Positions 37,891-46,779 are shown, numbered from the stretch's first letter. The stretch: DNA of 64,000 nucleotides from an uncultured Caulobacterales bacterium (GCA_903900155.1 CAIUMD010000118.1:1-64000), one strand, 5' to 3'. A program made the numbers and translations. Notes: a model not told the origin generated them from the sequence alone.

Positions 37891-40620
37891 ATGACCCTTT
37901 CGACCGTGCTTCTGTATGGCCTGGCCGCCGCCGCGCTGGACCCCGCGATCGCCGTCAGCGCGCCTGTGGCGCCGGTCGCCGTGGAGCAGGCCAAGTCACA
38001 GGCGAAGGACGACGGTCCCAACGAGGTCGAGGGCCTGACCATCCAGGCTGACCGACGCGGCAAGGTCGAGGGCATGATCGAGCCCGAGATCGAGCTGAAC
38101 GAGGCCGAGATCCAGAGCTTCGGCGCCGGCTCGATTGGCGAACTGCTGACCATGCTGACGCCCCAGACCACCAGCACGCGCGGCCGCGGCGGCGGCGGAC
38201 CGGTGATGCTGGTCAACGGCCGCCGCATCTCGGGCTTCCAGGAGATCCAGGGCATCCCGCCCGAGGCGATCGAGAAGTTCCAGGTCCTGCCCGAGGAGGT
38301 CGCGCTCAGCTACGGCTACAAGGCCGACCAGCGGGTCGTGAACATCATCCTCAAGAAGAACTACAACGCCTTGATGACCCAGGCAGCGGCCACGGTGGCC
38401 ACGGACGGCGGCCGCATCGCCCCGAACGCCGGCGCCAACCGCGTGCACATCAACGGTGACAAGCGCTGGAACGTCGATCTGCAAGTCTCCCACGACCCGT
38501 ATCTGCTGGAGAAGGACCGCGACATCGTCCGCTCGCCGAACGGCCAGCCGTTCGACCTCGTGGGCAATGTCAGCGGCATCGGCGGCGCTCAGCTGGATCC
38601 GGCTCTGTCGGCCCTGGTCGGCGGGCCGGTGACCTTCGCCGGCGTGCCCAGCTCGGCCATGGTCGGTCAAGCGGACCTGTCGGCGTTCGCCTCCAGCGCC
38701 AACCGCTACAACACTGGTGATCTCACCCGCGACCGCTCGCTGATCGCCCAGTCGGACAAGGCCACGCTGAAGGGCTCCTACAGCATGGATCTGAACAAGC
38801 AGACCCAGCTGACGATCACCGGCAATCTCGAGGACAGCAGCAGCCGCTCGCTTCTGGGCCTGCCGGGCGTGACCTTCAGCCTGCCGGCCGGCAGTCCGTT
38901 CTCGCCGTTCTCGCAGGCCGTGACCGGCTATAGGTTCATCGACGCGCCGAGCGCCATGGCGCGCGATGTCGACACGCTGCGCACCCAGGTCAGCACCGCC
39001 GCCAACGGTCGCATCAAGGATTGGCGCTGGAACATCACCGGCGACTTCGACCGCACGACGACCGACACCACCACGGGTCGCGGCCTGGATATCAGCGCCT
39101 TCCAGGCGGCGGTGACGGCGCGTGATCCCAACGTCAATCCGTTCGCCTACATCTCGCCCAGTCTGTACAAGACCGCCGCGCCCGACACCGCCCATTCGGT
39201 GTCGACCTCGGCCAGCGCCGAACTTGTCCTGAACGGCAACCTGTTCCAGGTTCCGGCCGGCGCCTTGCAGACGACCCTGAAGATCGGGGCCAACAGCAAG
39301 GGCCTGGACTCCAGGACCGTCCGTTCGGGCGTGAGCACGACGCGCGAGATCACCCGCACGACCGAGAGCGTCCAGGGCAGCTTCAGCCTGCCGCTGACCA
39401 GCACGCGCCAGAACGTGTTGGCCAAGATCGGCGACCTGTCGGTCAACTTCAACGCCGGTTATGACGAGCTGTCGGACCTGGGCGGGCTGACCACCCTGGG
39501 CGGCGGCCTAAACTGGGCGCCGATCAAGAAGATCAGCCTCATCGCCAGCTTCACCGACGAGGAGGGCGCGCCGACCACCAACCAGATCAACGATCCGGTG
39601 GTCGTGACCCCCAACGTCTCGGTGTTCGACTTCACGACCGGTCAGACGGTGATCATCAGCCGCACCGACGGCGGCAACGCGGCCCTGCGCAACGACAACC
39701 GCCAGGTCCAGAAACTGGGCGTGAACTACAGGCCTCTGGAGAAGGTCGAGCTGACCTTCAACGCCACCTACACGCGGGCGCAGACCAGGAACATGATCGC
39801 CTCGTTCCCGGTCATCACGCCGGACCTGGAGGCCGCGTTCCCCGACCGTTTCACGCGCGACGCCACCGGTCGCCTGCTGGCGATCGACGCCCGGCCGGTG
39901 AACTTCGCCAGCGCCGAGAGCGAGAATATCCGCTGGGGCTTCAACCTGTTCAGGGCGGTCGGCAAGCCCGCGCCCATGGATCCGTTCGGTGGTCCTGGCC
40001 CCGGCGGTGGTCGCTTCGGCGGCGGCCCCGGCGGTGGCGGCGGCATGATGCGCATGGGCGGCGGTGGTCCCGGTGGTCCGGGCGGCGGTGGCGGCATGGG
40101 CGGCCCGCCTCCGGGCATGATGCGGCCCGGGCAGGGCATGTTCCAGCTGTCGGTCTACCACACCTGGCGCCTGACCGATGAGATCACCATCCGCAAGGGC
40201 CTGCCGGTGCTGGACCAGCTGGACGGCTCGGCGCTGAGCGCGCGCGGCGGCCAGGCGCGGCATGAGCTGCAGATCCAGGGCGGCTACTTCAAGGACGGCC
40301 TGGGCATGCGCTTCAACGGCGCCTGGAAGGCCTCGACCTGGGTCAACGGCGGCGCAACCGGCGGCCAGACCCTGTACTTCTCGGACCTGGCGACGGTGGG
40401 CGTGAACTTCTTCGCCAACTTCGCCGTGCCTGCGCGGAAGAAGGCGGTCGACAAGTTCCCGATCCTGAAGGGCGCGCAGGTGTCGCTGAACTTCGAGAAC
40501 CTGCTGGATACCAAGCAGACCGTCCGCGACCAGAACGGCGCCACGCCGCAGGCTTACCAGAAGGACTATCTGGATCCGCTGGGCCGCACGGTGCGGATCA
40601 ACTTCCGCAAGCTGCTCTGA
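37891..40620 (+). CDS. TonB-dependent receptor-like outer membrane protein
   Basis: 909 residues from the ATG at 37891 (TLSTVLLYGLAAAALDPAIAVSA signal-like start); a GTG 13 codons upstream is less likely. The plug domain covers about 45-150 (EIQSFGAGSIGELLTML, VMLVNGRRISGFQEI, IEKFQVLPEEVALSYG), followed by a long beta barrel. Residues about 694-750 form a Gly/Met/Pro-rich insertion in the barrel. The C-terminal strand ends GRTVRINFRKLL. Likely imports a large substrate; no adjacent gene names it. Confidence 0.82.
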   Translation: MTLSTVLLYGLAAAALDPAIAVSAPVAPVAVEQAKSQAKDDGPNEVEGLTIQADRRGKVEGMIEPEIELNEAEIQSFGAGSIGELLTMLTPQTTSTRGRGGGGPVMLVNGRRISGFQEIQGIPPEAIEKFQVLPEEVALSYGYKADQRVVNIILKKNYNALMTQAAATVATDGGRIAPNAGANRVHINGDKRWNVDLQVSHDPYLLEKDRDIVRSPNGQPFDLVGNVSGIGGAQLDPALSALVGGPVTFAGVPSSAMVGQADLSAFASSANRYNTGDLTRDRSLIAQSDKATLKGSYSMDLNKQTQLTITGNLEDSSSRSLLGLPGVTFSLPAGSPFSPFSQAVTGYRFIDAPSAMARDVDTLRTQVSTAANGRIKDWRWNITGDFDRTTTDTTTGRGLDISAFQAAVTARDPNVNPFAYISPSLYKTAAPDTAHSVSTSASAELVLNGNLFQVPAGALQTTLKIGANSKGLDSRTVRSGVSTTREITRTTESVQGSFSLPLTSTRQNVLAKIGDLSVNFNAGYDELSDLGGLTTLGGGLNWAPIKKISLIASFTDEEGAPTTNQINDPVVVTPNVSVFDFTTGQTVIISRTDGGNAALRNDNRQVQKLGVNYRPLEKVELTFNATYTRAQTRNMIASFPVITPDLEAAFPDRFTRDATGRLLAIDARPVNFASAESENIRWGFNLFRAVGKPAPMDPFGGPGPGGGRFGGGPGGGGGMMRMGGGGPGGPGGGGGMGGPPPGMMRPGQGMFQLSVYHTWRLTDEITIRKGLPVLDQLDGSALSARGGQARHELQIQGGYFKDGLGMRFNGAWKASTWVNGGATGGQTLYFSDLATVGVNFFANFAVPARKKAVDKFPILKGAQVSLNFENLLDTKQTVRDQNGATPQAYQKDYLDPLGRTVRINFRKLL

Positions 40621-40716
40621 CGATCCGGCGCGGGACGGGTGGCCTCAACCCGTCCTTAAGCTGTCAGGCGCACCCTGTGCGTCTGAGCGGCCGCTTCGGC
40701 CGGATCGGAGGCCGTC

Positions 40717-41103
40717 ATGGCGATCATGACTTCCAGCACCAGGCGCACGGGCGACCACTTCGAGCCCAGCGACGTCGATCCCCAGGTCCAGCGCCGGCTG
40801 CGTGGCTATCTCGAGCAGATCGACTACACCGCGTTTGCCTCGAACAAGGCCGTGCTGGGCGCGACCGTGGCCCATGCCGACGCCGGGCGGTTCCAGCGCC
40901 TGGCCGTCGCCGCCGCCACCGCCCGCGCCAAGTGGGTGGCCGAGGCCGCGTCGATGACCGAGGCGGGGACCACCCTGTCCGAGGCCCAGGTCGCGCGCCT
41001 GGCTCATCTGCGGGCGACCTATGAGGAGCTGTCGGCGGTCTATGAGGCCACGCGGCGCATGGTCGAGCGGGGCTATATCGCCTATCGGCCATCTCAAGCG
41101 TAA
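40717..41103 (+). CDS. Hypothetical protein, 128 residues
   Basis: Helical, charged protein (VQRRLRGYLEQIDYTAFASNK, RLAHLRATYEELSAVYEATRRMVERGYIAY). GGAGGCC before the ATG serves as ribosome site. No signal peptide or family recognised. Its stop codon abuts the inverted repeat that precedes the GIY-YIG gene. Confidence 0.7.
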   Translation: MAIMTSSTRRTGDHFEPSDVDPQVQRRLRGYLEQIDYTAFASNKAVLGATVAHADAGRFQRLAVAAATARAKWVAEAASMTEAGTTLSEAQVARLAHLRATYEELSAVYEATRRMVERGYIAYRPSQA

Positions 41104-41144
41104 TTTACCCGGATATTATTGACTCTACATTTCGTCCGGGTAAA
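41104..41144. promoter_or_regulatory. Long-spaced inverted repeat / promoter of the GIY-YIG operon
   Basis: Perfect 10-base arms TTTACCCGGA (41104-41113) and TCCGGGTAAA (41135-41144) enclose 21 bases that include TTGACT (41119-41124), a likely -35 box. A repressor bound to the arms would bracket the promoter. The ribosome site AGGAGG and the GIY-YIG start follow at once. Confidence 0.6.
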
Positions 41145-41166
41145 AGGTGGTCTCAGGAGGTTCGCC

Positions 41167-41502
41167 ATGTCCGAACGCAAGGCGCTGCTGCGCGCCTACA
41201 AGGAACGCAAGGTTGCGGCTGGCATCTACGTCGTGCGCTGCCTGACCACGGAAGAGGCCTGGGTCGGCGCGACGGCCGATCTGGCCACCCGTCAGAACGG
41301 CGTCTGGTTCTCGTTGCGCCTGGGTTCGCACCGCGACAGGTCCTTGCAAGCGGCCTGGAACACGCACGGCGCCGAGGCCTTCGCCTTCGAGGCCGTCGAG
41401 GCGATCGACGTCGAGGGGCTGGACAGGTTCGGTCGCGACAGCCGACTGAAGGAACGTCGCGAGCACTGGATCGCGGCGCTGAACGCCACGGGGCTGATGT
41501 GA
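41167..41502 (+). CDS. GIY-YIG nuclease family protein
   Basis: 111 residues from the ATG at 41167, which follows AGGAGG; a TTG frame start at 41119 would lie in the promoter. GIY is at 19-21 (AGIYVVRC), and the second motif appears as WVGA instead of YIG. Arg residues of the active face are present (RQNG, HRDRSL). The variant second motif leaves catalysis uncertain. Overlaps the next gene by one base (TGATG). Confidence 0.82.
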   Translation: MSERKALLRAYKERKVAAGIYVVRCLTTEEAWVGATADLATRQNGVWFSLRLGSHRDRSLQAAWNTHGAEAFAFEAVEAIDVEGLDRFGRDSRLKERREHWIAALNATGLM

Positions 41503-42104
41503 TGCCAGAAAACGAAAAGGGCGTGCAGTACGTGGTGTTCCATGGCCAGGATCGCGTGGCGGCCGGCTCGCGCCTGGACGCGGCCCTGGCGGCTCAGCGA
41601 CTGGCGGGAGAGGCCGGCGTCCTGATCTTCGGACCCGACGGCCGAGGCGTCGACTTCGACCTTAGCGGCGGCCCCGAGGCCCTGGCCGCGCGGCTGGCTC
41701 CGCCGGCCGAGGCGCCGCGTGGGCGAGGGCGACCCAAGCTGGGCGTGACAGCCCGCGAAGTGACCCTGCTGCCACGCCACTGGGACTGGCTGGCCAGCCA
41801 GCCTGGCGGGGCGTCGGTGGCGCTGCGCAAGCTGGTCGAGGCCGCCCGCCGCGAGAGCGAGGGTCCGGACCGCATCCGCGCCGCCCGCGAGGCGGCCTAC
41901 CGTTTCGCCTCGGCGATCGGCGGGAACCTGCCGGGCTTCGAAGAGGCCATGCGGGCCCTGTTCGCCGGTGACGATGCGGGCTTCGAGGCGCGCATCCAGG
42001 CCTGGCCGGCCGACATCGCCGCTCAGCTGCGCATCTACGCCGCCGAGGCCTTCGGGCCGGATCAGCTGGACCTGGCCACCACCTCGTCCAGCACCGCCTT
42101 GTAG
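41502..42104 (+). CDS. DUF2239 family protein
   Basis: 200 residues. Family stretches are VFHGQDRVAAGSRLDAALAA, GRGRPKLGVTAREVTLLPRHWDWL and ALRKLVEAARR. The middle part resembles a DNA-binding ribbon or HTH region, but function is unproven. Translationally coupled to the GIY-YIG gene. Its last 43 bases overlap the end of the ThuA gene on the other strand. Confidence 0.85.
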   Translation: MPENEKGVQYVVFHGQDRVAAGSRLDAALAAQRLAGEAGVLIFGPDGRGVDFDLSGGPEALAARLAPPAEAPRGRGRPKLGVTAREVTLLPRHWDWLASQPGGASVALRKLVEAARRESEGPDRIRAAREAAYRFASAIGGNLPGFEEAMRALFAGDDAGFEARIQAWPADIAAQLRIYAAEAFGPDQLDLATTSSSTAL

Positions 42105-43093
42105 GCCGTCTCGAACGGGGCCTTGTCGCTTTCCGGCTTGGCCGGCCACAGGGGGCGCAGAGCGGCGGTGCGGGCGGCGGCGTCGCGCAGCCAGGCGGGA
42201 TCGGCCTTGGCCAGCTTGGCGACCCGCGCCTCGACCTCGGCCTTGGGCCGGCCGTCATAGGCCAAGAGCGAACGCAGGGCCCACAGGGCCTGCTCGTCGG
42301 CGTTTGGTTTGGCGGAACCCGGCGCGCGGTGGGCCGTCCAGCGGATGGCGTCGACCAACTGGGCGCGGTAGCGCGGATCGTCCCAGGTGCTGGGCGTGTG
42401 GCCCAGGTTGGAGTGGTAGAGACGCCCCTGGCCGATCTGGCGGGTCCAGGTGATCGGCACGAACCACGGGCGCTTCAGCGGCGTCTCGGTGAAGTCCAGG
42501 GCCTGCAGCACGCGGACCTTGGTCGGGTCATAGTCCGAGTACTGATAGATCTCTTCGGCGAAGGCGAAACGGGTCGGCCAGGCGGTGTTGAGAGGATCTT
42601 TGCCGCCGAGCGCCTGCACCGTGATCGGCGTGCCCTGCGTCCACGGATGGCCGGCGAACTTGCCGTTGATGAAGGCGGTATAGGTCTGGCCGGGGCCCGT
42701 ATAGTCCCACTGGGTGTCGGTCGAGCTGTGCAGGCCCAGGAACCCGCCCTTGCCGCTCTCGACCCACTTCTGGATCGCCGCCCAGCTCTCCGCCGGGATC
42801 GGCAGCTCGCCCGTGGTGTAGAAAGCCAGGACGTCGACGCCCTTCAGCTTCTCGGGCGTGATGATGCGGGCGTCCTGGGTCGACTCGACGGTGAAGGCCC
42901 CCGACTTGGCGCCGATCTCGGCCAGGGCGATCTCGGACGGCGTCGGGCCGTTGCTGTTCTTGGGCCGCGCGACGGGACGGTGCACGAACCCCACCGACTG
43001 GTCGAGATAAAGCACGCGAATCTTCGGCGCGGCTTCAGCGACAGAAGTAGAGAGCGCGGCTGCCGCCGCGATGAGGGTCAGCAGGCGCGCCAT
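42062..43093 (-). CDS. Exported ThuA domain protein
   Basis: 343 residues. Signal peptide 1-21 (LLTLIAAAAALSTSVAEA). The ThuA class-I glutamine-amidotransferase-like fold follows: VLAFYTTGELPIPAESW, GKGGFLGLHSSTDTQWDYTG, KFAGHPWTQGTPI and GRLYHSNLGHTP. Family members act in trehalose or other sugar use, and catalysis is unproven. The catalytic cysteine of true amidotransferases is not present at the usual site. Followed tail-to-tail by the DUF2239 gene. Confidence 0.85.
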   Translation of the reverse strand: MARLLTLIAAAAALSTSVAEAAPKIRVLYLDQSVGFVHRPVARPKNSNGPTPSEIALAEIGAKSGAFTVESTQDARIITPEKLKGVDVLAFYTTGELPIPAESWAAIQKWVESGKGGFLGLHSSTDTQWDYTGPGQTYTAFINGKFAGHPWTQGTPITVQALGGKDPLNTAWPTRFAFAEEIYQYSDYDPTKVRVLQALDFTETPLKRPWFVPITWTRQIGQGRLYHSNLGHTPSTWDDPRYRAQLVDAIRWTAHRAPGSAKPNADEQALWALRSLLAYDGRPKAEVEARVAKLAKADPAWLRDAAARTAALRPLWPAKPESDKAPFETAYKAVLDEVVARSS

Positions 43094-43103
43094 CTTTTTC
43101 TTC

Positions 43104-43490
43104 TCAGCTCTTGGGTTGCAGCAGGTCCCAGCGATTGCCGGACAGGTCCTCGAACACCGCCACCGTGCCGTAGGCCTCGTGACGGGGCTCTTCCAGGAAG
43201 GTGACGCCGGCGGCGCTCATGCGGGCGTGGTCGCCGGCGAAGTCGTCGGTGTGCAGGAACAGCCAGACCCGGCCGCCGCCTTGCTGGCCGATCGCAGCGG
43301 CCTGATCGCCCGTGGCGCGGGCCAGCAGGAAGTTGGTCCCATCGCTGCCGGGCGAGACGACGACCCAGCGTTTGCCGTGGCCCATGTCGGTGTCCTCGAC
43401 CAGGGTGAACCCCAGCTTGCCGACATAGAAGCCGATCGCCTCGTCATAGTCGGCGACGAGCAGGGACACGAGAGCGACGCGGCGGGCCAT
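43104..43490 (-). CDS. VOC (glyoxalase-like) protein
   Basis: 128 residues from the ATG at 43490 (AAGGAG upstream). Two beta-alpha-beta modules of the vicinal oxygen chelate fold are visible: RVALVSLLVADYDEAIGFYVGKL and GRVWLFLHTDDFAGDHARM, ending VAVFEDLSGNRWDLLQP. Substrate unknown. Ten bases upstream of the ThuA start, so likely one operon. Confidence 0.88.
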   Translation of the reverse strand: MARRVALVSLLVADYDEAIGFYVGKLGFTLVEDTDMGHGKRWVVVSPGSDGTNFLLARATGDQAAAIGQQGGGRVWLFLHTDDFAGDHARMSAAGVTFLEEPRHEAYGTVAVFEDLSGNRWDLLQPKS

Positions 43491-43595
43491 TTGCGACTCC
43501 TTGTTCGGAGGCGATTGCATAGCATGCGTCAGGCGATTGTCAGCGTCGCGGTTCTAGAACCGCGCCCATCCTTCCCGAAGACCAGGAGATTTCCC

Positions 43596-44099
43596 ATGAA
43601 CCGCGTTCTCATCCTGACCCTCGCCGCGCTCGCTGTCGCCCCGGTGTCGGCCTTCGCGGACACGCCCAAGACCAAGGTGACCGAGGTCGCGGTGAAGGAC
43701 ATCCCAGCCGCCGTCACCTCGGTGGTGAAGGCCGCCGCGCCGGGCATGACCATCAAGGCAGCCGAGCTCAAGGAGCGCGCCGACCGCCGCTACTACGACG
43801 TCGAAGGCGTGATGCCGGACGGTTCGGAGATCGAGTTCGATCTCTTGGAAAAGAACGGCGCCTGGGAGATCGTCGAGACACAGCGCGACATCGCCTGGAC
43901 ATCAGCGCCGCAGATCGTGCGGGATGCGGCCGCCGCCTCGGGCAAGGCGATCAAGCCGGTCCGCGTCATCGAGAGCAAGCAGACCGACGGCATGGTGATC
44001 TACGAGCTGTTCGCCGCCGGCAAGCCGGACGAGCCCTCGATGGAGGTCAGCCTGAAGGACGGCCGGGCCAAGGTGCTTGCCGAGGCGTGGCCGCACTAA
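43596..44099 (+). CDS. Exported PepSY-like protein
   Basis: 167 residues from the ATG at 43596 (CAGGAG upstream). Signal peptide (LILTLAALAVAPVSAFA), then two related units, IPAAVTSVVKAAAPGMTIKAA with YYDVEGVMPDGSEIEFDLLEKNGAWE, and APQIVRDAAAASGKAIKPVR with IYELFAAGK. This is the PepSY/BLIP-like layout found in small periplasmic proteins. Role unknown. Confidence 0.75.
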   Translation: MNRVLILTLAALAVAPVSAFADTPKTKVTEVAVKDIPAAVTSVVKAAAPGMTIKAAELKERADRRYYDVEGVMPDGSEIEFDLLEKNGAWEIVETQRDIAWTSAPQIVRDAAAASGKAIKPVRVIESKQTDGMVIYELFAAGKPDEPSMEVSLKDGRAKVLAEAWPH

Positions 44100-44114
44100 G
44101 CGCTGAGCGGCCGT

Positions 44115-44200
44115 CCTCGTCCTTCGACAAGCTCAGGATGAGGACTACTTTTCACGCCGGTTCGGTAGAAACCTCATCCTGAGCTTGTCGAAGGGCGAGG
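44115..44200. repeat. REP-like inverted repeat, family C
   Basis: Arms of 29 bases (44115-44143 and 44172-44200) are reverse complements with one mismatch and are separated by 28 bases. The core CCTTCGACAAGCTCAGGATG is widespread between genes of Caulobacter and sphingomonads. It lies after the PepSY-like gene and may act as a terminator or mRNA 3' stem. Confidence 0.8.
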
Positions 44201-44282
44201 TTTCGGACCCGGCGCCGAATGGGTGTTGTCTGGAAAACGGGCATGGGCCACCTTGCCCGCCTCTTTGACATTGGTGACGACT

Positions 44283-45698
44283 ATGCCGCGCGACGCAGCC
44301 GGAACGGCGCTCCCTCCGGAGCGGCCGCGCGGCCCCATCATGACCGATCTGATCGAACTGCTCCGCCTGGCGGGGCCGGTGATCCTGTCGCGCCTGGGCA
44401 TCATGGTCATGGGCCTGACGGACGCCATCGTCGTCGGCCACTTCTCGGCCCAGCAGCTGGGCTTCCACGCCATGGCCTGGGCCCCGTCGTCGATCTTCGT
44501 GACCATGAATGTCGGCCTGCTGGTCGGGGTGCAGGTGATGACCGCCCGCGCCATCGGGGCCGGCAAGCGGCAAGAGACCGGCGCGGTGCTGCGCCGGGGC
44601 CTCAGCTACGGCCTGTGGCTGGGCCTGGCCTCGATGGTGCTGCTGGCGCTGTTCGGCGCGCTGTTCCTGCATAGCCTGGGCCTGAAGGACGGCCTGGCCG
44701 ACGGCGCGACCGTGCCGCTGATCGTCTTTTCGCTGTCGCTGCCGGTCTACGCCATCTCGGTGGTCCTGACCTTCTGGCTGGAGGGCCTGGCGCGGCCGGG
44801 GCCCGGCGCGGTGTTCATGTGGCTGGCCAATATCGTCAACCTGGCCGCCAACCTGCTGCTGGTGCCCGGGACCTTCGGCCTTCCGGCGCTGGGGGCCACG
44901 GGCGGAGCCTGGTCGACCTTCATCGCCCGAAGCGCCCTGATGCTGGCCCTGGCCATCTATGTCCTGCGCATGAAGGAGGCCCGCGCGCTGGGCGTCTTCG
45001 ACAAGCCGCCGCGCGACAAGCCCGCCGAGATCGAGCAGCGCAAGATCGGCTATGGCGCCGGCGCGTCGAATTTCTTCGAGGTCTCGGCCTTCGCCGGCAT
45101 GAACCTGATCTGCGGCTGGATCAGCGCCATCGCCGTGGCCGCCTATACGGTGGTGCTGAACGTCTCGGCGATCATCTTCATGATCCCGCTGGGCATGGCG
45201 ACCGCCACCGCCGTGCAGGTCGGCCGGGCCTATGGCGCGCGCGATCCGGAAGGCATGAAGCGCGCCGGCTGGATCGCCTTCGCGGTGATCGGCGCGGTCG
45301 GGGTGCTGTCGGGCCTGATCCTTTACCCGACCAAGCACTGGGTGGCCCTGGCCTATACGACCGACCCGGCGGCGCTGCAGATGATCCTGCCGGCCCTGGT
45401 GCTGGCCTGCTTCTTCCTGGCCCCGGACGCGGTGCAGGTGGTGGCGGCCCAGGCCTTGCGGGCGCGGGGCGAGGTGTGGGTCCCGACGGTGACCCACCTG
45501 ATCAGCTACGCCCTGGTCATGGGCCCGCTGGCCTGGTGGCTGGCCATCCCGCGCGGCATGGGCCTGAACGGGGTGCTGATCTCGATCATCGTCACCAGTT
45601 TCCTGGCGGCCGGCTTCCTGTTGACCCGGTTCCGGATGCTGGACTGGCGGGATCGCAAGAATTCTCCTTCTCCCCTTGCGGGCGAAGGTGGCGCGTAG
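44283..45698 (+). CDS. MATE family efflux transporter
   Basis: 471 residues from the ATG at 44283; an ATG at 44340 is also possible since conserved sequence begins DLIELLRLAGPVILSRLG. Twelve helices in two halves are typical of MATE; motifs include GLTDAIVVGHFSAQQLGFHA and GAGASNFFEVSAFAGMN. Exports drugs or metabolites using Na+ or H+. The last 12 residues (NSPSPLAGEGGA) are encoded by the dispersed repeat at 45664-45795, so the original stop has probably been replaced. Confidence 0.92.
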   Translation: MPRDAAGTALPPERPRGPIMTDLIELLRLAGPVILSRLGIMVMGLTDAIVVGHFSAQQLGFHAMAWAPSSIFVTMNVGLLVGVQVMTARAIGAGKRQETGAVLRRGLSYGLWLGLASMVLLALFGALFLHSLGLKDGLADGATVPLIVFSLSLPVYAISVVLTFWLEGLARPGPGAVFMWLANIVNLAANLLLVPGTFGLPALGATGGAWSTFIARSALMLALAIYVLRMKEARALGVFDKPPRDKPAEIEQRKIGYGAGASNFFEVSAFAGMNLICGWISAIAVAAYTVVLNVSAIIFMIPLGMATATAVQVGRAYGARDPEGMKRAGWIAFAVIGAVGVLSGLILYPTKHWVALAYTTDPAALQMILPALVLACFFLAPDAVQVVAAQALRARGEVWVPTVTHLISYALVMGPLAWWLAIPRGMGLNGVLISIIVTSFLAAGFLLTRFRMLDWRDRKNSPSPLAGEGGA

Positions 45699-45795
45699 CG
45701 CCGGATGAGGGGTTGAAAGGCCTGTCCGGCGAGCGGAGCGCGACCCCTCACCCGACCGCCTTCGGCGGCCACCCTCTCCCGCAAGGGGAGAGGGA
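45664..45795. repeat. Dispersed repeat, family B
   Basis: Outer arms CTTCTCCCCTTGCGGG and CCCGCAAGGGGAGAGGG are inverted, with inner stems GCGTAGCGCC, GGCGAGCGGAGCG and CGACCGCCTTCGGCGG. It bridges the ends of the converging MATE and DUF429-like genes and contributes codons to the former. Intergenic elements of this design are common in Caulobacterales. Confidence 0.75.
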
Positions 45796-46692
45796 TTAGG
45801 CTCCGAGAATCCAACCCTCTTCAGCGGCCGCCGCTTCCACGGCGTCTTCGGACAGTTCCTTCGGCGCGGCGAAGATCGCGCCCAGCTTGCCGGCTTCGTC
45901 CAGCTTGGCGAAGTGCTCGGCCAGGCCACGCACCTGGGCCAGGTCCTTGACCTCGCCGGCCCCTGGGACGGCCTTGATCAGCGAGGGATAGACCTCGGCG
46001 ACCACGGTGGCGACGCCCTCCAGGTCGGCTTCGGTTAGGGTCTTGAAGCCGGTCTCGAACGGCCACACCCGCACGGTCTCGCCGCGCGCGTCCTTCAGGC
46101 GGCGCACGGCCGGGATGCCGACGATCGCCTGACCGCCGACCGAGCCGTTGTAGTAGAGCTTCCAGATCGAGTGCGCGCCTTTCGCGGCCTCGTCGGCGTA
46201 GCGGAACTCGGGCAGGTCGTCCGGACCATGCTCGCGCGGGCGCTTGGGCTGCAGGGTGGTCAGCGCGTCCTTGGGCGGGCAGCCCCAGAACGGGAAGGGG
46301 CCGCCGGTCAGGCGGCGGTTGATCTCCGAGCCGACGCCGAAGCGGTTGTTGGTGTTGTCGGCCTTGTCCTTGACCATCTTGGCGATCTGGTCCCAGACCG
46401 CGCGCCAGCGCACTTCACCCGGCAGCGACAGCGCCTGGGACAGCCCGCGTGGGAAGCCCAGCGGGAAGTCGAAGCCCACCAGGGCCCGCTCGTTCCGCTT
46501 CTTCAGGTCGTCGAGAATGGCGGCCAGCCGGGTCTCGGCCTCGCCGCGCGTGGCGGGATTGTAGCTCTCGAAGGTCAGGCGGAAGCGCACGTCGCGCTTG
46601 AGCACGCCGATCCAGATGGAATCCGCGCCGGTCGTCGGCTTGGCGGCCGCGCTCCAGTCGACGATCACATAGGCGCTGAACAGACGCGACAC
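45796..46692 (-). CDS. DUF429-like protein of unknown function
   Basis: 298 residues from GTG at 46692 (CGGAG upstream). The start FSAYVIVDWSAAAKPTTGADSIWIGV and LVGFDFPLGFPRG suggest the RNase-H-like DUF429 fold with acidic residues (DWS, FDFP). Later parts have GGPFPFWGCPPKDAL and VRVWPFETGFKTL, then EVYPSL. No partner gene suggests a role; mis-annotation as cobalamin or molybdopterin genes occurs in this family. Confidence 0.65.
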   Translation of the reverse strand: MSRLFSAYVIVDWSAAAKPTTGADSIWIGVLKRDVRFRLTFESYNPATRGEAETRLAAILDDLKKRNERALVGFDFPLGFPRGLSQALSLPGEVRWRAVWDQIAKMVKDKADNTNNRFGVGSEINRRLTGGPFPFWGCPPKDALTTLQPKRPREHGPDDLPEFRYADEAAKGAHSIWKLYYNGSVGGQAIVGIPAVRRLKDARGETVRVWPFETGFKTLTEADLEGVATVVAEVYPSLIKAVPGAGEVKDLAQVRGLAEHFAKLDEAGKLGAIFAAPKELSEDAVEAAAAEEGWILGA

Positions 46693-46779
46693 GGCACGCG
46701 GCTCCGAAAGAGAGGAAGCCGCGCTTCTACTCCGACGGGAGCTTTCTAACCAGCCTAGGAAAGCGCTTGACGCCCTTTA

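Noticed and set aside
41119-41166. TTG start for the GIY-YIG gene at 41119
   Set aside because: That codon is part of the putative -35 box; the ATG at 41167 has a consensus ribosome site.
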